Assembly (NCBI GenBank): GCA_019321725.1
Contig: CM033123.1
Coordinates: forward strand, 2,550,960-2,614,959
DNA from: Paulownia fortunei
Lineage: Eukaryota; Streptophyta; Magnoliopsida; Lamiales; Paulowniaceae
Length of the DNA: 64,000 nt
Direction of reading: 5' to 3'
The position numbers were made by a program, and so were the translations under genes. This document shows positions 50,668 to 63,237 of this stretch, one piece after another. Numbering within the stretch: position 1 is the stretch's first letter; each line of letters starts with the position of its first letter. The notes below the pieces were generated by a model, which saw only the letters and a list, made by a program, of their open reading frames with translations, ran no database searches and was not told the DNA's origin.

Positions 50668-51420
50668 ATATGTAGATTCATCAAGAAAGTAGAAAGAAAA
50701 TTCCAACACCATATTTGATTTGAAGCTGCCTCTCAATCACTTCTGTGTCATTCCTTTGTTTGAATCTTCTTAACTGAAACCACTTATTCGATCAGAAAAT
50801 GCAATTGAAGAATAGAACTTCCATGTAATAAACACAGCAAATCAAAACACAATTTCCCTGCAATCTTATCCAATTCTTGAATGCCCTCAAAATCAGAATG
50901 AAGATCCCAGTTGCCCTCAAGAAGATGATACTTTTGAGTTCTGCCTAAGTTTCCATTTCTCCTATCTCCAAACCAGACAAGGCAGCTTCAAAGACAGTAG
51001 TACTATAATAAAGCTGTATAATTACTTTATATACTAGCTTACCTTAAGAGTCAATATAATTATGACACAAACCAGAAATTCTATTGAAGAAAAAAGCAAG
51101 AAAATTGGAGGGACCATAATGTTTTCACAGGTTAGGACAGCAAAACCACAGACAAGATAACAACCAGGAAATCAGGAAAATTTGTGGGGTTCAATTTTGA
51201 GACTGTTTTGCTGCCAGTATGAGTCCCGAAATTCCACAATTTGGTAAGTGGTAAGAGACTTTGACAAGTTTCTTTAGTGTGAAATTTCTATAATGACAGA
51301 AATGAAAAGATATGGACCCACAGCCATTAAAAAGGTTTGGCCCTGATTTATAGCTCACAGTACAAGAAAACGATGCTGGCCCGGGTGGGGTGGGGTGGCG
51401 GTGGGGTGGAACAGCGAAGG
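50460..51420. other. Less AT-rich island, possible non-coding transcript
   Basis: The base composition shifts to that of the untranslated exons of neighbouring genes, and words such as CTCAAGAAGATG and CAGGTTAGG resemble exon or splice sequence. No frame longer than 60 codons is present on either strand. It may be a non-coding RNA or the leader of a lost gene; no miRNA I know matches. Confidence 0.25.
51383..51409 (+). other. G-quadruplex motif
   Basis: GGGTGGGGTGGGGTGGCGGT followed by GGGG gives four G runs with loops of one to six bases, the canonical intramolecular quadruplex pattern. Confidence 0.55.
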
Positions 51421-53751
51421 TGGGTGTTGGATTTTGAGTGGACAGGGCAACGGACTTATGGATTAGCCTAAACAGTATGTCAAGATAGAAGATGGGATTA
51501 TGGAAAAATTTGTTGGCGGAGGAAGAAATATTGATATCTATTCTTTAGTCAAATCAACAAGAATATTAATTTGCATGCGTATTTCATTTTTCTACTTCTT
51601 TAACAGACCTTATACTTGTGATTTTAATATTTTGAATTTTTATTTTATATTATATTTTATTTTATGAATACATGTATTAAGTGTACGTAGTTTATGATAA
51701 AATATTTATTTAATTTTTTTTTATAAACTTGTCGCTTATTTATAATTTAAAATAAAAAATAAATTATCAATTTTAAATAAAAGATTTGGAGTGTGTTTTT
51801 AGTTGTCAAAATCAAATAAGTCGTACTTATGTTGTTTGTCCAATTAATTCTTTTCATGGAAAGTTTATACAGTAAAAATCAACAGCTGTGTGGAAATAAT
51901 AAGCTGCAAAGTTGAGATTTGCCTCTGGTTGATCTCATCATATAAGTGTTAAGAAGGTCCACATCTAATGTTTGAAAAAGGGAGGAAGAGTTTAAATCAA
52001 GTTATTTTCTTAAATTTCAGTCAAAATGGTATTAAATTCAACACAATTTTTAGTACAATTAGACCAAGAATTTATTGCTAGACAATATACCTTATCCTTC
52101 CAAAATGAACTCACTATATTGTTCTTTCTACAGTGAGGAGCTGTATGCTCTACCACACCACATGAAACATTCTTCTGTGTTTTTGGTAATATTATCTTTA
52201 TTACAAAAAAAAAAAAAAGAACTAAAAGGGGAAAACATATTTTGAGTCGAACTTAATTTTGATGTGTTTGTTTCAAAATGAAATAGATTTTTTCATATAT
52301 ATATATATATATTTAATATATTATTTAATTTTTGGGGGTAAGGTGGTTTTTTCGATTAGAGTTTACATTATATGCTATATGAAAAAAAAAAAGAAAAGAA
52401 ATATGAAAGGAGGATTAGGATTTTTTAAGGAGGTGAGGGAAAGGATTCGACCCCTATCCTCATATTCAAGAAGTGATGTCAGGTTTCAAGAATTAGTACA
52501 TTGAATAACTTTCACTAAAGATTCTTAGACCAATTAATTAACCACATTCAGAATTTACATTTACACTATAATTAGTTATAAATTAATCATTTTCCATATC
52601 TTGGGATCCCACACTTTGATTATGACCTTATTCATCTATCTACATTAACTTTTTCATTGTGTTTTTTCTAATTTAATAAAGAAAGAGTTTAAAAAATTTA
52701 CATACACACAAACAATATTAATTTCATACAACAAACACTAGTAAAATTGATTCACAAGTAATATTTTTTTTCATAATCAATTAAAAAAAAATTCCTAACA
52801 TAAAGAATTGTCTAATCATGTGATTATTGTAGTCATAGTGTTTATATGGTACTCCTAACTCCTAAATAACATATTTACAACTTTTAAGGTGGGGACAAAA
52901 ATAATTTCATTAAGAAAGTAATAAATAAAAACCAAGGGTTTTGGATTACCTCAAGTGTTTAATTTCACAAGAAAAAGAAAGTTACAAGGGGACATCATCT
53001 TTAGATTCTATTCTAAGGAAAGAATTGAAAAATAACCTTTTTTTGGGCCCCAAAATACTCAAATCATATCAGAATAATTTTTAACATGAATTCTTGTGAC
53101 CCGGTGGAAACCAAGTCCATGCAGTTGCTGTCTGGATTAAGACAAGCTTATAAAATATTAGAAATATTGAAATCCAACCAATCGTGGACGTGACATTCGA
53201 TGCATAATTCATATAATTAATTAGATGAATGTCGTTATTTGTATAATTAAGACTTGAAATATAAGGATGCAGAAAGTTTAGACACCTTTTGGATTCGCTC
53301 TGGCGCACTGAACATTTTTCTTGTATATTATTATGCTAATCATAAAGCACATTACGCATAATTTTTACGAAATAATAAAAGAAGGGCAAGTTCCTTAAGG
53401 AACAAGCAATTAGTACGAATCTTGATTAAGCAATTTTTTTTAAGCTTAAAGAGTTACGCGTTATCTTTGATTAATCAACAATTATTAATTGTAAAGTGAT
53501 GAAAATTAAATCTGAATAATGAAATGAATAATGACAGCATAAAGTAATTATTTCTTACGAGTGGTTTATAATTAATTAGAGTCGTTATTTCATCTCAATT
53601 TATCATCTTTTCTTGTTACAAGATAAAAATACAGCTGAAATGGCCAATGCCAATGCAAAACAAAAAATATATATAAAATATAATACAAAATTACAATATA
53701 AGATCCAAATAAGAACCAAGCAGGACACGCCTGCACATGTGGGTAGGGGTT

Positions 53752-53772
53752 GGGGGGGGGGGGGGGGGGGGG
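53752..53772. repeat. Poly-G run (21 bases)
   Basis: An uninterrupted run of 21 G just beyond the probable 3' end of the KMS1 gene. It can form a quadruplex and is also a place where assembly length may be wrong. Confidence 0.85.
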
Positions 53773-54165
53773 TACCTGTTATGGGAACATTAGAACAATT
53801 ATCAGAAGATGCAGAAGCAAAATAATTTCCTGCATTGCCCAAAGAATAGTTTCTAAGCTCCAAGTTCATGTTCAACAGTTAACAATGGCTTTTGATTTAC
53901 CCATTGAGTAAAAGTACTGCCCTCTCCCCTGATGTTACACAGATTGAACAATCCCTGCAATTTCTGTTCCTTCTGTACAAGTTTCACATGGGAGCTTACA
54001 AATGCATACGCTTTTCAGGAGGCTTCAATGGTGACTGAATAAACCTCACCCAGAAATTCTAACCCCTATTTCTAATTTAAAAAGTACCAAAAAAAAAATG
54101 AAAAAAGCACTAAATATAAAAATAAAAACTTAAGAACAATAGGGCAAAAAAATGGAAATACAAGT

Positions 54166-57100
54166 TCATCTAGATGAATTATCAGTGTCATCAGAATGCT
54201 CTGACGACTTGTTCTTCAATGCAGCAATTTCCTTATCTTGCTGTTTCTTTAGATACCGTTGTGCAGTTGAGTTAACAATCTTAACAAAAAAGTTCATTAG
54301 CATGATCCAAACCACAGTATTCCAAATGAAGGTGAGGGAGAAATCCCATTTTGTCCCCTGATAAAAACTCGTATAAGTACAGAGAAATAATCAAATAGAT
54401 TAGGGAAGCGGGACATGCAAATACCTCGATATTTGAAGGAACATGAGGTTTGGTGGCCAAATACTTGTCTTTCACTGAGTGAAGCTTGGAAATAAGGTTT
54501 GGCATGATAGAGCTGAAACCAGGTAGAAAGGTAAGCACCCAAAGTAGTTCATTTTCCATCCAGTCAAGAAGTTGGTTGTTGCACACAGATATGATAAACA
54601 CTGTCTGCAGATAATGAACATTTGATAAAAACATATTTAATATAAGTTAAGAATGTCACCCGTCAGACGGAAGACAGATAAATGGAGCACAATTATCTCA
54701 AACAAAAACCAAAAGCCAACAATTGAGGTCCGTGTTAAACCTGTATGTGAGTCTTGATAATTGCTTTGCCTATCATCGTTGCCAGAAAAAACTCCCAAAA
54801 AGGAATTCCAAACTGTCCACACATTATTCCCGCAAGATCAAATAAAGGATTAGGTACCTACAAAATATTCCCATAGGAGATGATAAGATCCAATAGCAGC
54901 TATGGTGAAATCAAAACTTCCAAACAAAACCTCCTACAAAGTTAGGAAAAAAGGAAATAACTAATCAGTTACTATTGTTTTTCTTTTTTTTTGGTGGGGG
55001 GTGTTGGGGGGACACCAGGGTCTTTATATAACAGACGAGAAAGGGTTATATTCTGAGACAAGGACAAAATTGCTTGTTTTTCACTCATTCACAAAAAGTC
55101 CATTCATTTTGCCCACCATTTACTTACAAAAAGCAGTATCAATACAGATGATAATTGTAAGCCATATGAAGACGAGTAAAGAAACTAACAGAAGCAAGGA
55201 TTAAAATTGTGAAGAAGTTCAAATATTGAGCATGCGACAAGAACCAGCGCTTGATCTTATTTAATTGAGCTGATATAAACCCATCATCTTCTGTTGAGGA
55301 ATCATCCAATTCTTCCATGGCATCCACAGTACCACCTGACAAGCTAGCTGCATAAAGAATATATATAAGGTCCTCAACATGCTAAAACTGGCCATATAAA
55401 TATATGTTAACTGATAACAAGAATCTCACCCTTGTTTACAAATTAAGACACATCAATCAATGGAAATTATACTATCAATTTCAATGTTCAGAGGCTGATA
55501 ACTAATAGAGACTCCATAATCTAAATAAACCAAGAGATAGGAAGGCAACCAACATTTTCAATTTAAGTGCAACAACTGGTAATTCTTATGAAGTAGAGAG
55601 GAATCACCTCCTGTCCCAAAAGCTTGAAAAGCTTTTATCATCCTAAAAATGTTCAATCTTACAACTTAAATGAAAAACTTTCATTGGAATCCAAAGGCTA
55701 TAAAAGCAGTTCACTTAATACAAAGAAATGAAAACATCTAACTTAAGTTCATACCTGCCCTTGAAATGAAGTAGGGGGGAAGTTCACCAAGTGCAGTCCC
55801 AAGGCCCCACAGAATTGCCTCTAACTGGACCTGGGGCAATATGCTACTAAGGGGAATCCGTACGCCATGTGATGATGGAAACAATGGGGGCCCAAAGTCG
55901 GCACAATCCTTTCCAAGCCATGAAGGACTCCTTTTCAATTGTATCGTATCATATGGAGCACTTTTGATGTCTACTCGGCCACATTGTATTGCTTTTATAG
56001 TGAACAAGGCAATATGAGGTCCCAGATAGAGAACAAAAGTGTGCAATCCAGATCCTATGTAAAAATATGACAATGAAACAAGTTCAGAAAATATCAATGG
56101 ACATGTTGCAAAGAAATGAAGGTATACATACTTTCAAAAGTTCAAGTAATGAGAGTGTGCTTACTAGATTATGTATTCTGATGCACGTTTAAAGAACTTA
56201 AAATGAAAAATTAATTCAATTAGTACAAAAACAGAACGAGAAATTTTAAATCTAATAGGATTTTAAAGCAACCCATACAAAGGACTCAAAAGTCAATAAC
56301 CAAAATTGTGGATATATAATGAGCCTGCATTTACAAATGCAGGTGTAGACTAAGGTAAGTATAGCAAGACATGCACCCCCCAAGTTCCAGTACTAGATCC
56401 AAGTGCTTTACCATCACCTGAAGCAATACATCCGAATCCAAGTAATATCCAGAAACTATTGTACATATTTTATCATGTATGATCCAGGTATTGATCACCT
56501 GGACTGTTGCAGTGATGTGTCCACTCTTTCCTTCAATTTTATGAGATAGGGGTAAAAGTTCTAAGCTCATATCACAAGCTTGTTAGTTCAAATCTCACTG
56601 ACAGTTATGCACACAGTGCCAAACTTTCCTGTGTATTCATATATGATCCAACACACCAATAGCCACAAGTAACGGATATCTGATTCGTTTATATCCCTTC
56701 CACTTACAAATGGTTTATTGGAATGTGGATAATTACAAAGGAAAACTTTGGCACCATGTATACATAGCAGTCATGTGACAATCAACATCAATGTAGAACA
56801 TTAAAACATCCAGCAAGCAAGAATGTACTACATGCTCTTAAACAGACTTAATCCACGTTGAATAAAGGATTACACCCATGTATGATCTTCAAATCCCATT
56901 TCCTACAATCCTTTGTTACAATTTTCTTTGCTTGGGCAGATGCCAAAGGAGGTAGATGAATGGGTACTCCAGGGAAACAGACAGTAGATGGGGTGCATGG
57001 GACTCTTAATTTTAAAACCTGAAAGGCTTCTCTGGAGGCAGTGCAGGTCAACTCGCCACAGAACTTACTTGATCATAACAAAATTTTACTATTCACATGC

Positions 57101-60087
57101 TTCAGGGGTTATTCTTGAATATCCATCATATTTATAAACAGTTATGTTCCAATTAAGAGTTTCCAGTCAACACTCCATATCTCATCCTCTAAATCCATTT
57201 CCCACAAGCAGTCTTCTCCCGTACAAAGCTTGCGGACTGAACAATGAACTATGGCTACAACTTCCAGCCACCCATTACTGTAGTTTATCTTAAATAGTTT
57301 ATTGTTTTTCCTTTCAATTTTTCTTTTAGATATTTGGCGGGAACTTACTAAAGGAAACTTTGATGTCGAATTCTAGCATTCAGCTTCTAAATTTCAATTT
57401 GTCCATGATTGGACACTTCATTGCTAATTACTTATGCAATAAATTAAACAATGCTTATCTTTTTTAGTTGTTAAATAGATATGCAGCATGATCACCCAGA
57501 GGGAACTGTCCCAAAGGTTATTCTATCATTATAGTGAAGAACTTAAGAAAATACAATGCACATGCTCATTTAAATATTTGCTTACCAAGTCCAATGGAAG
57601 ATGCAACACCAAGAGCCACCCACCACAATCCAAATTGCATATACCGAAGAACTTCCTCAACATGCTGCATTACAAATTAAAGATGCATGGAATAAATAGA
57701 GCGACCCAAGATGTGTTAATCATTAACCGCAATAGCACCAAAAGGTTTTTGGGTTGAAAACAGCAAAAAAAATTGATATACAAGAATCACCCTCTGCGAA
57801 AAATAAAGCTATGAATAGATAGTAACACAAAAAAACAGTTGCAGAATCACTATCACCCATGTTCAATCATACAACAATTTGGGCAGATTTAGGCTAAAAT
57901 AAAGAATTTTGATTTACCTTTTCATGAGGACCATCAACAGTCAGAAGTAGTATGCCAGTGATCACAACAATAGTACTCAACAGCATAAACCAACTGCCAT
58001 GTGACAAAAGATATGCCACTGATTTTCTGAGATACTGTCTGACAGCCAGAATGAACAGCTTTAGTGTTTTGAAAGGCTGTGAGATCAGTGTCAAATTTTC
58101 TAATTCTTGTTGATGCTTTGTACGAAGGCCTGCAAAAGCAGAAATTAGTCAATCCAAGGAACTTAAAATTGGATCCCTGAAAGGAAACTAGGAATATCTT
58201 AACAAATCATGATGCAAATCATGATGCAGGATGCACACAACAAAACCTCAATTACATAACATATCAATTTATACCAAACTCTGATAGGCCTGCTGCCAAA
58301 TAGCGTTGTAAAACTGTAACATTTACTTCCATAAACAGCACCAGTTCCCAGGATTTTTTATTTTTATTTTGGAATCACTACTCAAGCAAATGAAAATGGA
58401 GAAAGTCCGGCGCACGCACTGATGTAGCAATTGCTCATTACTACTCATTAATCAACTGACCCGTGATCTTAAATTTCTAATGCGGCTAAATCAATTTGCA
58501 ACTCTTAGTTTGTACATATAGAACAATTCTTTTCCACTTTAAGAAAACAAATAGAACTCAAGCTCATCTCTAAAGAGTTCACTTGTGAAACCAAATAAGA
58601 AACAAAAAAAAAATCAAATTTTATTTCAAACCTAAAGTATATAAAATTAACAAAGTGGGAGGCCTTGAGTGTCTTGGCCAAGTATATAAAATCAACAAAG
58701 TGGGAGGCCTTGAGTGTCTTGGCCAAGTATATAAAATCAACAAAGTGGGAGGCCTTGAGTCTCTTGGCCAAGTATATAAAATCAACAAAGTGGGAGGCCT
58801 TGAGTCTCTTGGCCAAGAAAATACAGCCCCAAAAAAGCCAAAAATGATCTTCTTAACTTTAACCCTATAAGAGAAGATAAAAATGCTTAATAAGTCGTTT
58901 AAACATGAGTTCAAGTGGAATTCAAATCAATGAAATTATCTTGCTTCTTTTGGTAGAGGCATAGGGGTTAATGGTGTAAATATTTGACAAGAGGCCAAAC
59001 TAATATTCCTCTTCCATAAAGGTTAGGCAACGCAGCAGCCATTATTGAATGAACTGTCAAGCACTGATTCCAAGAAGATTGAGCACCTTACAGCATTAAG
59101 TGAACAAAGTTTTACTGGTTAATCCTCCCACAGTTTCAACAATTCAACAGAATCCTTTCGATGGTCCAGCAACTTAAGAATTGCAAAAGGAATTGTCTTA
59201 CATCAGGGACCAAGTATATGACACAGTTCAAATACATGGACATGCAAAAGCTCATCCAACATCCAGATAGCGCCTACCTAAAATGTTATCAGTTCTCCAA
59301 ACATCCAAATCAACAGAAGAATGCACCACTTAAATGCTCCCTTTCCACGTCACAGCGCGTCATCATTAGCCACACAATCATATGTGAGAAGATCAAATGA
59401 GTTATTACCTTATAACTACAACCCACGTGGATCAATCAAAAGAATTCATGAGTCCATAGATTTTATTGGACAACATTCCGGAACTATATTTGCAACACTC
59501 AACTATCTTTCTATGTAATGCACTTATTTAACCCTTGATCATCGTACCATGTAGCATTCATGCAAACACACATATAAGCATGTACATGCAGATTGCTGTG
59601 AGTTTGGTGAATTCTGAGTCCCTCAACAAAGCAAATCCTAATAAGAACTACGCCAATGTGAATTTGAGTAAATGAAATTCCATCTCAACATATGGTCAAA
59701 ATAAACACAATTATCACACTTAACAAGCAGGGGGAAAAAAAGAAAAATGAAAAAACCGCAATTACTCAAAACCTTTTAGCCTCTTCATCCACAAAACTCT
59801 AAATTCACAATCAAATCCACAAGAAACAGCTAAAACTAACACAAATTCTCCTATTAACAACATGCAACTGAAATTTCAGATTCACATCAAGTTCCTTAAC
59901 ATAAAAAAATGAAAAATAACCAATCGTTATTCCTTTTCCCCTATTCAGAACATACCGTCTTTAAAAACAAAATTCCAAATCAAAATTAAACTCAAAAAAG
60001 CCATATTGAAGAGAATAACTTGCCCGAGATCGACATGGCTCTATCGCGAGGAACTTTGGGGGAATTTGATTGTTTCTTGGAGCCCAT
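54166..60087 (-). CDS. KMS1: Vacuole membrane protein KMS1/VMP1-like (ER, VTT-domain membrane protein)
   Basis: Eight exons (60024-60087, 57918-58129, 57586-57664, 55755-56054, 55190-55347, 54741-54857, 54425-54604, 54166-54357) join in phase to 433 aa. Start and blocks match plant KILLING ME SLOWLY proteins, the VMP1 homologues: [46 protein letters not shown] with [51 protein letters not shown] and [12 protein letters not shown]. Several hydrophobic segments and the SNARE-associated/VTT core (about 150-330) place it in ER and early secretory membranes. From family knowledge it acts in ER-Golgi organisation and lipid scrambling. The C-tail is Lys/Ser-rich without a KKXX end. KMS1 and KMS2 cannot be told apart here. 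Intron 1 (58130-60023) must use a GC donor (G|GCAAGT): a GT donor 4 bases on would shift the frame. The 1.9-kb intron 1 holds a 45-bp minisatellite. Confidence 0.92.
58636..58815. repeat. 45-bp minisatellite, four copies, in KMS1 intron 1
   Basis: Copies at 58636, 58681, 58726 and 58771 each start AGTATATAAAATCAACAAAG and end TCTTGGCCA. They differ at two sites only (ATTAAC in copy 1; GAGTGTCTT in copies 1-2 versus GAGTCTCTT in copies 3-4). The open frames seen across them on both strands are a product of the repeat, not genes. Confidence 0.95.
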
Positions 60088-60418
60088 TATCCTATATTCT
60101 TTCGCATGCCATCCCACACAGACTCACTTTCTTGTGCTTGAAATTACTTTTATATATACATATGCATGTGTATGAATCCAAGGCTGTTGAATTTGAGAGA
60201 GAGAATAAAAGGGATGGTGTGGATCTTGACTGCGAGAAAATCAGAAAACGAAAGATGGGATTTTTGAGAGAGATCTGAGGGTTGCAAAGCAAATACTTGC
60301 GAGGCAAAACCACCAATTTTGGTGTGCGTGAGAAAGATCCACTGCTTGAGCTTTTATCTCACCAAATTTTCTCACACACAACACGCACTCTGCTTGGGAA
60401 TCCCCTATTATATATTTT
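60088..60418 (-). promoter_or_regulatory. KMS1 leader and TATA box, with short uORFs
   Basis: On the minus strand ATATATAATA (60407-60417) is a likely TATA box about 325 nt before the ATG at 60087. The leader contains small uORFs. One (ATG at 60110) ends in TAG just before the main ATG. Another (ATG at 60105) ends with a TAA that shares bases with the main start (TAATG). They may damp translation. Confidence 0.45.
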
Positions 60419-61215
60419 ATTACGACAGAAAAAGGTGGAGAAAAGAAAAATATACTAAATGGTTGGTTTTACCATATCAAAGAAAAAGAAGTTACGAACT
60501 AAAGATCGTATCTTTATGCATGAATTATCTAGGCTGGGTGTGATCCAATTTTTTACTGTAAATTTTATTATATTTTTTATTATATTGTATAAATTATATA
60601 TTATTCTATGAATAAAATTTTATATATAAAATATAAATAATACAATAAAATAGACAATAAAGTATTAGTAAAAGTTGAATGTCACCGAATTCATCAAATA
60701 TTTGTATTCAATCAAAAGTTATTAATTATAGCTTTCACCAAATGATGATTATAGTATTTAAGTGCTTTCAAATTATTTTTAGTTTACAGTGTTGAAAATT
60801 TAGCCAATTAGAGAAAAATGCCCAAAAAATAAGTTTGAAAATCCCCCCAAAACATGCCAATGTTTGAGTAAAAGACAGAGATGGGGGAGACTTGCAAGAT
60901 AAGAAATGGTCAATAGTTTATTCTGATAATTTATTCAGCTTTGAAAGAAAGATAGTGACATGTAATATCCAATTAGATAGGGTTAGCATATCCATGAACC
61001 CCAATTTTATGGACGAGCTATCCAATGAAGGGAAAAAACAACTGATATTTAAGGGGGGAAAAGGTGGGGAGATGCTCTTATTCGAATATTATATTTTATG
61101 GAGTTTTTCGAGGTCAAGATTGAGCATCCTATACTGTGAAACCTAATATATCGACAAGTGGATTGTTATCTTGTAATGTGTCTATATATATATGTATATA
61201 TTCTTTTTCTGTGGT

Positions 61216-61261
61216 GGGGTTGGGTTGGGGGTGGCGTGGGTAGGGTAGGTTAGGTAGGGGG
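61216..61261 (+). other. G-quadruplex motif
   Basis: Runs GGGG, GGG, GGGGG, GGG, GGG and GGGGG are separated by short T/A/G/C loops (GGGTTGGGGG, GGGTAGGG). This exceeds the four-run requirement for a quadruplex. Confidence 0.55.
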
Positions 61262-62340
61262 TTTAAAAAAGTGATTTCAATTTTGTTCAAAATAGTTCAA
61301 AATAGTTCTTGAAATGCTACTTTCATATAATAAGTCCAAGTTCAGATGAAAGAGTAAAATAATAAAGAAATATATATATTTTTTAACTTATCTAGTAGAT
61401 TTCAACACACCTAATACTTTTAAATATTGTGTTAGATCTAATTAATTGACACTAAACTATATTACCAACATTTGGGAATATGTGGTGATAAATTCACATT
61501 TGCAAATTGGGTATCTTACTTGCATTATAAATAAGGAACGAAAAGAAAAAAAAAACAAAAGAAATTAAAAAACACCACTTGGGGTCTTTGTTTGTCATCA
61601 TTTTATAATGAAATCTACATACAAGTCTAAAGCTAGTAAATGTAATAATCTACATTTGGATTTTGTGATATATTTTGGAAATGACTTCATTACATGTATA
61701 TTCTTTATCTTTATATGAATGAAACAGATTCTTCATCATATGAACTCTAAAATGTTTACTAGATCCTCCTACTCCTTTTTCCCTTTTCTTTTTTTCTTTC
61801 TTTCCTTTTTTAGAAAAGCAATTTTTTTCATCATTAATAATTAACCGCTTTATCTCAAACAATGTTTATCATAAAAAAAGTTATTATTAAACCATCTATC
61901 ACAATAAAATTTTCGATAACAAAAAAGTACTTTGGTTCCAAAGTATTTTCAAAAATTTTCATCATCGCTAGTTAATGTGCGGAGAAAAATAAAAATTAGC
62001 ATCTCCCCAAAATAATTCAAACTCAAATAAGGCCTCGTGATTCCTTTTTTTTTTTTTTTTTTTTTAAGCTTGAATTTGCAATTATTAATTTCTTGTGGGG
62101 TTATAATTCAAAGCTATAATTGAATGGAAAGGGACAAAATTAATGCGGCAACAACATAAAAGTCACTCTCATATGGAATTTTAGCATCTATACTGAGTAT
62201 ATTTCACATTGTTGAATTGTTGAAGGACAAAAAGTAAAAGAAAATATGTAAGAGGGAAAGTTTTCAAGTCGGGCAACACAATTGTTTGACCCATTATTGA
62301 AGATTACAACCCGATTCCATTTAGACCCATATCTATAATA

Positions 62341-63237
62341 GGCCCAATAACTGTACATGGCCCAAAAACCCAAAAAGCTGATATGCTATGGGCTCGTCCA
62401 ATATCCACTAGTCTGTACATAATCCATAAATTTGTTTCACCTTGGAAGTCTTCCCGCTATGTTTGGTTTCGTTTTCCCCATCCATTTTTCTTTCTCGAAG
62501 ATGAAAATAAATTTGCCAAGTGAATTTTAGAGGAATATTATTTATTTTTTTTGGAAAAATACCAATCATTTATTACAATATTTAAATAATATTATAAAAT
62601 TGCATCCTACTTATTCACAACTACGTGGTAGTCTAGACGATTATGGCATGCTAAGGTTTTTCTTCTCAAGTGAAGGGCTAAATACTTTGTAGAAAATATT
62701 AAATTTAACGTTACATCATTAGTCGATGCATCGCTAGTGTAATGAACTAATGTTGTTCGATTAATCGTAGGCCCAGTCTGAATTTTCCGGTCCAGTATAC
62801 GCGAATTTGGGTCACGTAGAGGGACAAATTATTAGATCCTATTTAACATTATTTTTGGGCTTTGATATTGGGCCGTATGACACATATATTTACGTGTCGT
62901 GCATACATAAAATGTTAAGTCATATTTCTGGATTGTATTCTTAATATTGCGAATAATTTTCAAGTATAATATCTAATGTTTAATATGAGTCTGAAAGTTC
63001 AACACAATTATTGATTTTTAGTACACATTTACTCAGAAAATCGGAATTTTCTAATTAAATTTGAAAATTAAGTATAACCGATTTGGTAACTGAGTTGACG
63101 TATTTCTAACAAGTGTTTAAATAATTAAATTGCTAGTTATATTGAAGTGTTCCAACTAACTAATTAATGCTTCATTAAAAACAAAATGTCACAATCTGGT
63201 GGGCCTTTTCTTAGGGAAGGAAATTCTGGTAGGCCCA
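62341..63237. promoter_or_regulatory. Cluster of GGCCCA / TGGGCC (site II-like) motifs
   Basis: GGCCCA at 62341, about 62359, 62770 and 63232, plus TGGGCC at about 62880 and 63200. Such TCP-type motifs mark promoters of growth genes. No gene follows inside the window. Confidence 0.3.

Larger units (their letters stand above)
45390..54165. other. TIC 3' region and gene-poor spacer
   Basis: The first 0.5-0.8 kb should be the TIC 3' UTR and the last 0.3 kb the 3' UTR of the KMS1 gene. Between them I see no protein gene. Contents are AT-rich DNA, microsatellites, a 73-bp tandem duplication (48091-48237), a decayed element (49095-49272), a less AT-rich island (50460-51420) and G-rich tracts at 46746-46797 and 51383-51409. 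Confidence 0.55.

Noticed and set aside
50500..50740. Matches to parts of miR172* (GCATCATCAA) and miR167 (TGAAGCTGCC)
   Set aside because: Only about ten bases match in each case and no opposing arm that would form a hairpin is visible.
53603..53875. 90-codon minus-strand frame with a proline run
   Set aside because: The proline run is the translated poly-G tract, and the rest lies in the probable 3' end of the KMS1 transcript.
56331..56600. Possible second SINE or tRNA-like sequence (GTTAGTTCAAATCTC near 56580)
   Set aside because: A B-box-like motif is present, but I found no convincing A box, tail or flanking duplication.
58505..58914. Repetitive peptides on both strands
   Set aside because: Both come from translating the 45-bp minisatellite inside KMS1 intron 1; neither is supported as a gene.
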